Below, piece by piece: positions 7,770 to 14,589 of a DNA stretch of 14,589 nucleotides. The notes under the pieces were generated by a model, which worked only from the letters and a program-made list of their open reading frames with translations, made no database searches and was not told where the DNA came from. The first letter of the stretch is position 1; each line of letters starts with the position of its first letter. The stretch is from Chthoniobacteraceae bacterium. Its GTDB lineage: Bacteria; Verrucomicrobiota; Verrucomicrobiia; Chthoniobacterales; Chthoniobacteraceae. The stretch is taken from assembly GCA_947478975.1 (NCBI GenBank), contig CANJYI010000021.1, positions 1-14,589 of the forward strand. Direction: 5' to 3'. Made by a program: the position numbers and the translations under genes.

Positions 7770-8675
7770 ATGAAATACACCATCACCCTCCTGATCGTGC
7801 TGCTGCTCGCACCACTCACCATACTCCGCGCAGCCGACGCACCCATTTCTCACCGAGTCCTCTGCACCGACTATAAGGGCAACCGCGTGGTCATTCTCTC
7901 GGCCAAGGGTGAGATTGAATGGGAGTTCCCGGCGAAGATGCCGCAGGATTGCTGGTTACTGCCAAATGGCAACGTGCTTTTCAGTCAGATTACCGGGGCG
8001 GCGGAGGTGACTATGGATAAGAAGGTGGTGTGGGAATACAAGGCGCCGGCGAAAGCGTTCGTTCATTCCTGTCAGCCTTTGCTCGATGGCAATGTGCTGG
8101 TGGCCGAGTGCGGCACGGGGCGCATCGTGATCGTGGGCCGCGATTGCACGGTGGTGAAGGAGATGCCGGTAAAGTCATCGCCCAAGGTGGTGAGTCACCA
8201 GTTTCGCGGAGCGCGGCGCGCGAGCGATGGACATTTCTGGGTCTGCCTGATGGATGAGAAGAAGGTGGTGGAACTCGATGCAGACGGTGCGCAGTTGCGC
8301 GACGTGGTCTTTGACGGACACCCAGGTGAAGTCGTGAAGCTTCCGAATGGTCATCTAATCGTGAGTCTTTGGGACAAGACGAGTATAGTCGAACTCGACG
8401 AGAACCTGAAGACTGTCTGGCAGATTGCGGAGAACGAAATCCCCGGAAACCCGCTGCGCATTCCAATGGGCATCCATCGTCTGCCGAATGGCAACACCGT
8501 CATCGGCAACTACCTCGGCCACGGTTTCGAGGGCAAGCAGCCGATGGTCTTCGAGCTCACGCGCGACAAGAAAGTCGTGTGGGAGTTCGCCGACCACGCG
8601 CGTTTCAAGGCGGTGTGTCAGATGCAGGTGCTCGATGTGCCTGCCGACGCGACGAAAGGCGAAGTGCTTCGCTGA
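7770..8675 (+). CDS. Exported beta-propeller protein, aryl-sulfotransferase-like (PQQ-propeller type)
   Basis: A 301-residue protein. The ATG at 7770, 11 bases after the upstream stop, is preferred over the TTG at 7755 because M-K-Y-T-I-T-L-L-I-V-L-L-L-A begins a clear Sec signal peptide ending near L-R-A-A-D. The mature part is made of propeller blades with recurring L-P-N-G-N/H strands (four or five) and closing K-K-V-V-W-E-Y / K-K-V-V-W-E-F / L-K-T-V-W-Q-I strands. This pattern is seen in arylsulfotransferase-like and outer-membrane PQQ propellers. It is much shorter than true ASST enzymes (about 570-600 residues), and I cannot identify their catalytic histidine, so a binding or scaffold role is as likely as catalysis. 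It lies between the DUF1553 and DUF1501 genes, which commonly sit side by side; its stop is immediately followed by the next ATG. No good Shine-Dalgarno sequence is seen. Confidence 0.8.
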   Translation: MKYTITLLIVLLLAPLTILRAADAPISHRVLCTDYKGNRVVILSAKGEIEWEFPAKMPQDCWLLPNGNVLFSQITGAAEVTMDKKVVWEYKAPAKAFVHSCQPLLDGNVLVAECGTGRIVIVGRDCTVVKEMPVKSSPKVVSHQFRGARRASDGHFWVCLMDEKKVVELDADGAQLRDVVFDGHPGEVVKLPNGHLIVSLWDKTSIVELDENLKTVWQIAENEIPGNPLRIPMGIHRLPNGNTVIGNYLGHGFEGKQPMVFELTRDKKVVWEFADHARFKAVCQMQVLDVPADATKGEVLR

Positions 8676-10133
8676 ATGCCTCCGCCATTGAACCCCATGA
8701 ACAAAACTCCACTTCATAGCCGACGCGACCTTCTCGCTGGCATCAGCAGCGGGTTCGCGGGAGTCGCGCTTTCCCAACTGCTCGCTCGCGATGCCTCCGC
8801 CAGCGTCCCGGTGCCGAGGCCGGAGTTCAATGGCGGCATTCATCATCCGGCAAAAGTGAAGCGCGTCATCCAGCTCTTCATGAATGGCGGGGCGAGCCCG
8901 ATGGACCTTTGGGATTACAAACCAATGCTCACGAAACAGCACGGGCAGAAACTCGGCTCGAAGGTGAAGATCGAAGGCGCGACGGGCATGCAGGGGCCGC
9001 TGATGAAGAGTCCGTTCGAGTTCAAGCAGCACGGTCAATGCGGACGCTGGGCGAGCAGTTTGTTTCCCGAGCAGGCGAAGCTCGTGGACGAGATGGCTTT
9101 TCTCATGGCGATGCAGGGGCGCTCGAATGTGCATGGCCAGAGCGCCTATCTCATGAACAATGGCTTCCTGCTGCCCGGCTTTCCCTGCATGGGCGCGTGG
9201 ATCTCGTATGCGCTCGGCAATCTCACCGACAACCTGCCCACATTCATCGTGCTGCCAGATGCGCGCGGTCTGCCCTACAACGGTCGCGGTTGCTTCACCT
9301 CCGGGTTTCTGCCTGCCGTGCATCAAGGCACCGTCATCAAAGCAGGCGCGTCGCAGCCCATCCCCGACCTCTTTGCCAGCGACAAGTTCGCCTTCGCCAC
9401 GCGCCAGGCCGATGGCGACGGTCTCGCCTTGCTGAACCAAATGAATCATGCGCACGCAGCGCAGCATCCCGGCGATTCACGACTCGATGCCCGCGTTGCC
9501 GGTTATCAACTCGCCGCGAAGCTTCAGCTCAGCGCCCCGGATGCGTTCGACGTCATGCGCGAGCCCGATTCCGCACGCCAGGCCTACGGCCTCGACAGCA
9601 CCGACAAGGCTACCGCCGACTTCGGCAAACGCTGCCTCCTCGCTACGCGCCTCATCGAGCGCGGCGTGCGCTTCGTGCAAGTGTGGAGCGGCCCAGAGGG
9701 TGCGGTGAACAATTGGGACAACCATGGGAACATCCCCACGCAACTCCCACCGATGGCCGCCAGTATCGACAAGCCCATCGCCGCGCTGCTGCGCGACCTC
9801 CGTCAACGCGGCCTCGCCGAAGACACACTCGTCATCTGGACCACCGAGTTCGGCCGCACGCCGTTCTCACAAGGCTCGCTCGGTCGCGACCACAACTGCG
9901 GCAGCTTCGTGAGCTGGCTCTGGGGTGCAGGGATCAAGCCCGGCATCGCCCACGGCCAAAGCGACGACTGGTGCTATCAAGCCCAGCAAGACATTACCAC
10001 CGGCTATGACATGCACGCCACCATCCTGCACCTCCTCGGAATCGACCATGAAAAGCTCACCGTTCGCACCAACGGCGTCGATCGTCGGCTCACCGATGTG
10101 CACGGGCATGTGGTGAAGGCAGTGCTCGCGTGA
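8676..10133 (+). CDS. DUF1501 domain-containing exported protein (alkaline-phosphatase-superfamily-like)
   Basis: A 485-residue protein from the ATG at 8676, directly after the upstream stop; a second ATG at 8697 gives the more usual N-terminus M-N-K-T-P-L-H and may be the true start. A twin-arginine signal is present: S-R-R-D-L-L followed by A-G-I-S-S-G-F-A-G. DUF1501 covers nearly the whole mature protein. Landmarks are M-N-G-G-A-S-P-M-D-L-W-D near residue 70, T-E-F-G-R-T-P-F, G-R-D-H-N-C, and the closing H-A-T-I-L-H-L-L-G-I-D-H-E and L-T-D-V-H-G-H. The family is distantly related to sulfatases and alkaline phosphatases; the D, H and R residues in these motifs resemble its metal-site elements. 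The partner genes of DUF1501 are usually DUF1549/DUF1553 proteins, as here. Tat export suggests it folds, perhaps with metal, before leaving the cytoplasm. The reaction is unknown. It is the last gene of the IclR operon. Confidence 0.93.
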   Translation: MPPPLNPMNKTPLHSRRDLLAGISSGFAGVALSQLLARDASASVPVPRPEFNGGIHHPAKVKRVIQLFMNGGASPMDLWDYKPMLTKQHGQKLGSKVKIEGATGMQGPLMKSPFEFKQHGQCGRWASSLFPEQAKLVDEMAFLMAMQGRSNVHGQSAYLMNNGFLLPGFPCMGAWISYALGNLTDNLPTFIVLPDARGLPYNGRGCFTSGFLPAVHQGTVIKAGASQPIPDLFASDKFAFATRQADGDGLALLNQMNHAHAAQHPGDSRLDARVAGYQLAAKLQLSAPDAFDVMREPDSARQAYGLDSTDKATADFGKRCLLATRLIERGVRFVQVWSGPEGAVNNWDNHGNIPTQLPPMAASIDKPIAALLRDLRQRGLAEDTLVIWTTEFGRTPFSQGSLGRDHNCGSFVSWLWGAGIKPGIAHGQSDDWCYQAQQDITTGYDMHATILHLLGIDHEKLTVRTNGVDRRLTDVHGHVVKAVLA

Positions 10134-10235
10134 CAAGAAACGGCAGTTGGCAACCCACAGGCGGCGGCAGTGCGGGCCACCGCAATCGCTGGCGCTCACT
10201 GGTTCTGCGTCGCAAGTTGCCCTCGCACGGAGCTG

Positions 10236-10384
10236 CGTGTGCACAGGGCGCTGCCGCCCGCTCCCTCGTTGCCGCCCCACTCAGGGAGGACAACGACCGC
10301 TTGACGCTGCGCAAGGATTCGCCTGCCTGGGCGCTTGGTTTTGAGCGGATTCCCGTCGAGCGCATCGGGCCCCAGCCCGAATAG
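10236..10384 (+). pseudogene. Remnant of a second beta-helix gene (3' end only)
   Basis: About the last 46 codons of a beta-helix gene, without the rest. The frame translates to A-R-S-L-V-A-A-P-L-R-E-D followed by L-T-L-R-K-D-S-P-A-W-A-L-G-F-E-R-I-P and ends G-P-Q-P-E-stop, nearly identical to the end of the intact gene at 852-3464. Upstream of about 10236 the similarity stops. The frame is open back to a GTG at 10130 that overlaps the DUF1501 stop, so an 84-residue peptide could in principle be made, but the first 35 residues look like random sequence. No signal peptide or fold is possible in so short a piece. I read it as a leftover of duplication or rearrangement. Confidence 0.75.
10246..10384 (+). 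repeat. Direct repeat, right copy
   Basis: Matches 3326-3464 (about 86% identity, no gaps). The two copies are 6920 bases apart start to start and enclose the whole IclR-PSCyt1-propeller-DUF1501 operon. The following 10401-10429, inside and next to the WD40 3' end, shows a weaker match to 3471-3499. Confidence 0.85.
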
Positions 10385-10412
10385 CCTTCCGGCGCCCCAT
10401 GGCGCGCTTCCC

Positions 10413-11792
10413 TTACTTCGCCGCCGCCGTCTTCGTGCTGTAGCCCGGGGACGCGCAAAAGCTGGTCGCCAGCTTTCCGTCCGCCAGGTTCCACACCATG
10501 ACCGTCCCGTCGTAACAGCCCGTCGCGATCCGTTGCGTCGCGGGATGAATGGCCATGGAATAAATCCAGTCGCGCGCCCCTTCGAGGCTCCGGGTCAGTT
10601 TAAGATCCGCTACCGCCGCCTGCACCAGTTTGGCGCCGCACCCAGCCATGTAGGTCTGGTCCTTGGACACAAGCAGCCTCAGCACGTCGCCCTGGCCGCC
10701 AAGTTCCCGCGCCTTTTTGCCGTCGGCGATGGTCCACTGGTGCACGGCCTTGTCCCGGCCAGCGCTCAGGATTTGCGTCCCGTCCGGAGTAAACGCCACC
10801 GCGTACAGCGGCGCCTGATGCTCGCGGTAAATCCCGGCCAGCTTTCCCGTTGTCACATCAAAGACCTTCGCGCCTCGGTCGAGCCCGACGGACGCCACCT
10901 TGGTGCCATCGGGGCTGAAGGCCACCGCGGTGACCGCGTCGGAATGGACGGGCAGACGGTGGCGCCTCAGGCCGGAGGCGGTTTCGAAAATCGAAAGGCT
11001 GTGGTCCGCTCCGGCGGTGGCCAGAAGCTCGCCGGAGGGACTGAAGTCCACGCCCAGCACCGCGTCCGTGCTGCTCAAAAGCTGGGAAAGCAGCGCACCT
11101 GTTTTGGGTTCGAAGAGGCGCAGCTCGCCGTACTCTCCCGGCGCTCCGCTGGCCACGGCGAGCTTTTGTCCGTCCGGGGCGAAGGCGATCGTAAAGGTGC
11201 GGGGCGCCACGTTGCCAATGCGGCGCACCAGTGCGCCCGTGGCGGGGTTCCATACGGTCAGCTCGCGGAGTCCGCCGGCGAACAATTCGGAGCCGTCCGG
11301 GCTGAAGGCGAGCGCGGTGACCGGCAGGGGCTGCGCGTACACTTCGGGTGCCTTTAGATGGGTGCGGGCAGGCACGATTTCGATGAGCGAAGCGGTCACC
11401 TCGCCCCCGTCGAATGCGGCGCCCTCTGCGATCCAGCGCTTGACCAGTTCGGCCTGTGGGGAGGGGAGGGGTGGCGCCTTTTTGGGCATGCGGTCGTCCG
11501 ATTCGGCTGTGACCAGGCTCGTATAGAGTCTGCTCTTTTCGGGCTTGCCGGGGACGAGAACCGGATCCGACGGGTCTTCGTTGCGGGAGAGGAAGTCGAA
11601 GGTGTCGAGGCGGTAGCCTCCCTTTTGTTCCGCCGCGCCGTGACAGGTCTGGCACTGCTCCAGGAGGATGGGCGCGATCTGGGCGCGGAAGCTCACGGGT
11701 ACTGGTGCGGCCGTTGCGCTGCCAAGGGAGGCCGAGAGCAGCGCCAGTAAAAGGAGGCTGCACCCATGTGTTGAGGGGACGCGCGTCGGCAT
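10413..11792 (-). CDS. PSCyt1-WD40 repeat protein
   Basis: A 459-residue exported protein. The ATG at 11792 is chosen because M-P-T-R then a leucine-rich core and A-T-A-A-P make a signal peptide; the open frame extends to 11849, but that part overlaps the upstream gene. No Shine-Dalgarno sequence is visible. Residues about 35-140 are a planctomycete cytochrome C domain with heme site C47-Q-T-C-H51 and the family's later R-M-P-K-K element. Residues about 155-455 form WD40 repeats, with at least five F-S-P-D-G / F-T-P-D-G / F-A-P-D-G strands each followed by a blade ending such as L-T-V-W-N or V-M-V-W-N. A single seven-bladed propeller is likely, used for protein binding. It is the last gene of the minus-strand operon, 40 bases after the DUF1549/DUF1553 stop, and probably works with that protein in the envelope. 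The C-terminus K-T-A-A-A-K is echoed by a decayed copy near 3483. Confidence 0.92.
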   Translation of the reverse strand: MPTRVPSTHGCSLLLLALLSASLGSATAAPVPVSFRAQIAPILLEQCQTCHGAAEQKGGYRLDTFDFLSRNEDPSDPVLVPGKPEKSRLYTSLVTAESDDRMPKKAPPLPSPQAELVKRWIAEGAAFDGGEVTASLIEIVPARTHLKAPEVYAQPLPVTALAFSPDGSELFAGGLRELTVWNPATGALVRRIGNVAPRTFTIAFAPDGQKLAVASGAPGEYGELRLFEPKTGALLSQLLSSTDAVLGVDFSPSGELLATAGADHSLSIFETASGLRRHRLPVHSDAVTAVAFSPDGTKVASVGLDRGAKVFDVTTGKLAGIYREHQAPLYAVAFTPDGTQILSAGRDKAVHQWTIADGKKARELGGQGDVLRLLVSKDQTYMAGCGAKLVQAAVADLKLTRSLEGARDWIYSMAIHPATQRIATGCYDGTVMVWNLADGKLATSFCASPGYSTKTAAAK

Positions 11793-11832
11793 GTGGAGGA
11801 GGATTCTACGGGTTGAGCGGCGGCCGCGGTGC

Positions 11833-14313
11833 CTAGTGACGGAACACAAATTCGCGGAGGTTCAGCACGGACCAGGCGATGTCCTCGATGCCGCTGCCCC
11901 GGTCGGCGCTGGCGGCAAGGTACGCTTTGGCTTTGGTGAGCTCGATCTCCTTCGGATAGCGGCAAAGGGCGGCGAGGTAGAGGTGCGAGATCATCTCCTC
12001 GTCGGTCTTGTTTTGCGCAGCCATGTCCTTGAGGAATTTGCCGCCCCCGTTTTTGAGGCGGGATTCCACCGTCTGGCTGTTGGAAAGCTGCAAGGCCTGC
12101 GTGAGGCTTGGCTGGCCCTGGCGCTCGCAAGCGCAGGAACTCTGGCGGGTGGGTTGTCCAAATGCGCTCAGAAAGGTGTTGTTGGGCTGCGGCGCCGGCA
12201 ACTGCGTTGCGGGCGTACCAAGGGGGAGGTTCCCGAAGCGCTCGGGGGTGCCCGTGACCTGGCAGACAGCGTCGAGAAGCTGTTCGGCGGTGAGGATGTT
12301 TTGCTGCGCGTGGGAGAAGTTTTTCTCGTCGGTCCGGTTGAAGTCGTTGGGACGGGAACTGGCCTGATAGGTGCGGCTGTTGAGGATGGTGCGCAGGATG
12401 TGGCGGCGGTCGAACTTGTGTTCGACGAAGTCAGCGGCCAAGGCGTCCAGGAGCGCAGGATTCGTCGGCGGATTGGATTCACGAAAGTCGTCGATGGGCT
12501 CGACGATTCCGCGCCCGAGGAGCTGCCACCAAATCCGGTTCACCTCGACCTTTGCAAAGAAGGGATTTTTCGGTGAGGTGAGCCAGTCGGCGAAGGCGGT
12601 AAGGCGGTCGGCGTCAGGGGGCAGCTGGATTTCGCCGGTGCCCGGGGCCCAAGGCTTCATGGTGCGGCCGGTGCGCGGTTGGGTGATCTCGCCGCGGCGC
12701 GCGAGAAAGATAAGCGTTTCGTCGGCGCGTACGCCCTTTCTGCGTTGCACGCGCTCGAAGAAGGCGCCCAGCCCGTAGTAGTTGTCCTGGGTCCAGCGCT
12801 CGAACGGATGGTTGTGGCATTTGGCGCATTGGACCCTTGCGCCCAGAAAGATCTGCGCCGTCATTTCCGTCGCCTCGGAGGTGTTTGTCGTGGTCCGGAA
12901 AAAGCCGGCCTGCGGGTTTTCCAGCGTGCTTCCCTGGGTGGTGAGCAGCTCCCTGGCAAAGCGGTCGTAGGGGAGGTTGTCCTCCCAGGCTTTGACCAGC
13001 CAGGCGTGGTACTTGTGCGTGCCCGGTTCGGACACCGCGGTGGGGCTGAGTCGCAGCAGGTCGCCCCACTTGAACGCCCAGAAGCGCGCGAAATCCGGCC
13101 CGGCCAAAAGCGAATCAACAAGGGCCGTTCGTTTGTCGGGACGCGTGTCCGCGAGGAAGGCCTTGGTGTTTTCGACGGTTGGCAGCAGTCCGGTGACATC
13201 CTGCGAGGCGCGGCGGAGGAACTCCTCGTCGGTGCAGGTGTCAGACGGGAGATAGTGGAGGAGCTTGAGCCTGTCGAAAACAAGGTTGTCCACGTAGTTG
13301 GCGGGAGCGGGCGCCTTCCACTCGAAGCCTGGCATGTCCCGCACAAATGTGAGGTAGCAGGTCTCCACGTTGTCGAGAAAGCGGACCGAGATGCCCACCT
13401 GGCCGCGGCCGGCGCCGACGACAAGCCCGTTGCCGTTGACCAAGGCGAGCGCCTCCTCGGAACTGGAGTACATCGCGAGCTGTGAGATGTCCTTTTGGGA
13501 GCCGTCGCTGAAGTCCGCAGTGACCCGCAGTTGCTGGGTGTGGGCCGGCCATTTCAAGGTGCGCCGGACCGCTGGCCCGACCTTGATGCCGGTGAGCTTC
13601 GGCGCGTTTTCAGGATCGAACTTGCAGCCCTGCTGGATCCAGTTGAGCAACAACTGGTAGGACTCGTCCTCTTTTTTGAGTTTCAGCCCGCCACGGTGGG
13701 CGACCTGCATCAGCGGCTTGCGTAGCAGCAGGCTGGATTCGGGTTCAGGCAGGTTGATGCGCCGGTTTAAGAAGTCCCGCGTGAGCGTGATTTTGTCCGC
13801 CTCCGGATCGAACGCGACCATCGAAAGGGCAAAGCCGCCCTTGCCGCTGGGGGCGCCGTGGCAGCCGCCGGAGTTGCACCCGTTCTTGGAAAGCGCCGCA
13901 AGCGCTCCGTAATGAAACGAAATTTGTTCGGGCGTCCTTTGCCCGGAAACGAGCACGGGCAGCCTCTGCTGCAGGTCACCCACCTGCACAGTAAGTTCGG
14001 TGTTTCCATCCGCCACGGGAAGCAGCAGGGCCCCCTCCATCTGGAGGATTCCCGAAGCGCCGGCTTTGAGCTGTGCGACCCGCGTCAGGTCCTGCACTGA
14101 TCCGTCCGCGTAAAAGCCTGTGACAACCAGCTGCACCTTGTGGAGCGGGGTGCTCATTTTGACCACCGCCGGGACGACCTCTATTTTAACCGGGCCTCCG
14201 ACTTGGACGTGTTCCAGCGGAACGGCCGGCCTTTCAGATTCAGCCTGCTCCCCACGGAGCAAGGGGCTGGCAGCGAAAGAAAGCAGGCAAAGCAGGGCAC
14301 TGAGCATTTTCAC
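11833..14313 (-). CDS. DUF1549/DUF1553 protein with Ig-like (BIG2-type) regions
   Basis: An 826-residue exported protein. The GTG at 14313 is chosen because GGAGGT precedes it by 6 bases and it overlaps the upstream stop as GTGA; an ATG two codons later is the alternative. The signal peptide is K-M-L-S-A-L-L-C-L-L. Residues about 40-130 form an Ig-like domain (T-G-F-Y-A-D-G-S-V-Q-D-L-T), and a second lies at about 255-330 (T-A-D-F-S-D-G-S-Q-K-D-I-S). Between them is a cytochrome-type segment with C146-N-S-G-G-C-H152, a CX4CH rather than CX2CH spacing. DUF1549 spans about 335-545 with C496-A-K-C-H500; DUF1553 spans about 570-826 (V-N-R-I-W-W-Q-L-L-G-R-G-I) and ends N-L-R-E-F-V-F-R-H. It shares the family of the 4759-7758 protein but has a different domain order and no discoidin-like region. 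Function beyond predicted heme binding is unknown. Confidence 0.93.
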   Translation of the reverse strand: MKMLSALLCLLSFAASPLLRGEQAESERPAVPLEHVQVGGPVKIEVVPAVVKMSTPLHKVQLVVTGFYADGSVQDLTRVAQLKAGASGILQMEGALLLPVADGNTELTVQVGDLQQRLPVLVSGQRTPEQISFHYGALAALSKNGCNSGGCHGAPSGKGGFALSMVAFDPEADKITLTRDFLNRRINLPEPESSLLLRKPLMQVAHRGGLKLKKEDESYQLLLNWIQQGCKFDPENAPKLTGIKVGPAVRRTLKWPAHTQQLRVTADFSDGSQKDISQLAMYSSSEEALALVNGNGLVVGAGRGQVGISVRFLDNVETCYLTFVRDMPGFEWKAPAPANYVDNLVFDRLKLLHYLPSDTCTDEEFLRRASQDVTGLLPTVENTKAFLADTRPDKRTALVDSLLAGPDFARFWAFKWGDLLRLSPTAVSEPGTHKYHAWLVKAWEDNLPYDRFARELLTTQGSTLENPQAGFFRTTTNTSEATEMTAQIFLGARVQCAKCHNHPFERWTQDNYYGLGAFFERVQRRKGVRADETLIFLARRGEITQPRTGRTMKPWAPGTGEIQLPPDADRLTAFADWLTSPKNPFFAKVEVNRIWWQLLGRGIVEPIDDFRESNPPTNPALLDALAADFVEHKFDRRHILRTILNSRTYQASSRPNDFNRTDEKNFSHAQQNILTAEQLLDAVCQVTGTPERFGNLPLGTPATQLPAPQPNNTFLSAFGQPTRQSSCACERQGQPSLTQALQLSNSQTVESRLKNGGGKFLKDMAAQNKTDEEMISHLYLAALCRYPKEIELTKAKAYLAASADRGSGIEDIAWSVLNLREFVFRH

Positions 14314-14589
14314 TTTTTTACCTCCAGACGCACCGGAGTTGTCTCGACGGAAATGTCGGCGTCCTTGAATCGGGTGACGCCGGAGATGACCAGCGAATCG
14401 GAACAATGGTCTGCGAGATTGGAAGCGGCACGCAGTTCGACGGTGAGTTCGGTTTCGCCTGGAGGAATCTGGAGGGAGTCTGGCCCCGAGATTCCGGCGG
14501 GGAGGTTGCTCAGGCGCACCATGATGGGTTGGGGGTCGTTTTCGGCGTAGCGCTTTGCCACAATCTTGAGCTTCTGGCTGCCGCCCGGA
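14310..14589 (-). CDS. Ig/PPC-like domain protein, C-terminal part
   Basis: The last 92 codons of a gene that begins beyond the right edge; no start is visible. The visible part is a beta-rich domain: P-G-G-S-Q-K-L-K-I-V, then P-I-M-V-R-L-S-N-L-P-A-G-I-S, then G-E-T-E-L-T-V-E-L-R-A, then V-S-V/V-E-T-T-type strands to the end in E-V-K-K. This resembles the Ig-like tail of PPC-domain proteins encoded just before DUF1549/DUF1553 genes in PVC bacteria. Its stop overlaps the next gene's GTG by four bases, so the two are cotranslated. The family call rests on strand pattern and context and is moderate. Confidence 0.6.
   Translation of the reverse strand, partial: PGGSQKLKIVAKRYAENDPQPIMVRLSNLPAGISGPDSLQIPPGETELTVELRAASNLADHCSDSLVISGVTRFKDADISVETTPVRLEVKK
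14320..14325 (-). promoter_or_regulatory. Ribosome binding site (GGAGGT) of the DUF1549/DUF1553 gene
   Basis: GGAGGT on the minus strand ends 6 bases before the GTG at 14313 and decides for that start over the ATG at 14307. It lies within the end of the upstream gene, as expected for coupled translation. Confidence 0.8.

Noticed and set aside
3465..10240. A transposon or integrase that would explain the operon between the repeats
   Set aside because: All genes between the repeats are accounted for and none is a transposase or recombinase; no terminal inverted repeats were found at the edges.
10392..10405. GCGCC-CCAT-GGCGC hairpin between the DUF1501 and WD40 3' ends as a two-way terminator
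   Set aside because: Only a 5-bp stem and no T-run on either side. Such pairs are common by chance in GC-rich DNA.
10335..11357. Open frame of 340 codons on the plus strand opposite the WD40 gene
   Set aside because: The minus strand shows repeated WD40 strands and a heme motif; the plus-strand product has no domain and odd composition.
1..14589. CRISPR array, tRNA or rRNA genes
   Set aside because: No regularly spaced short repeats and no tRNA- or rRNA-like segments were seen on either strand.

Overview
The window is high-GC bacterial DNA from a member of the Planctomycetes-Verrucomicrobia-Chlamydiae group, most likely a verrucomicrobial lineage. The main reason is the combination of two separate DUF1549/DUF1553 surface-cytochrome gene sets, a DUF1501 protein, a WD40 protein carrying a planctomycete-type cytochrome C domain, and a secreted beta-helix protein. 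This mix is characteristic of polysaccharide-degrading PVC bacteria. Assignment to a genus is not possible from the sequence alone.

Layout: (1) 1-249, the 3' end of a PgeF/YfiH-type protein on the + strand, overlapping the 3' end of a small uncharacterised membrane protein on the - strand (192-695). (2) 852-3464, a secreted right-handed beta-helix protein with a C-terminal carbohydrate-binding-like module. (3) 3465-3946, a gene-free stretch, richer in A+T than its surroundings. (4) 3947-10133, a tight + strand operon: IclR-family regulator, PSCyt1-DUF1549-DUF1553 protein, small aryl-sulfotransferase-like beta-propeller, DUF1501 protein with a Tat signal. (5) 10134-10412, a convergent gap holding a broken copy of the 3' end of the beta-helix gene. 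(6) 10413-14589, a - strand operon read leftward: a partial Ig/PPC-like protein at the window edge, a DUF1549/DUF1553 protein with two Ig-like regions, and a PSCyt1-WD40 protein.

How the genes may work together: every long protein except the IclR regulator has an export signal (or is cut off by the window edge). The two operons therefore look like two sets of envelope or periplasmic proteins with predicted c-type heme sites, next to a secreted polysaccharide-active candidate. The biochemical role of PSCyt/DUF1549/DUF1553/DUF1501 proteins is not established, so a role in uptake or oxidation of complex carbohydrate is inferred from gene company only. The IclR protein probably controls the + strand operon in response to a small effector.

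The most notable structural signal is a pair of direct repeats (3326-3464 and 10246-10384, about 86% identical by hand count) that bracket the regulated operon. The left copy is the true 3' end of the beta-helix gene. The right copy is a decayed duplicate ending just before the convergent WD40 gene. A weaker match continues past both stop codons into the WD40 3' end. This suggests that a junction 'beta-helix gene | WD40 gene' was duplicated, or was split by arrival of the approximately 6.8 kb operon.
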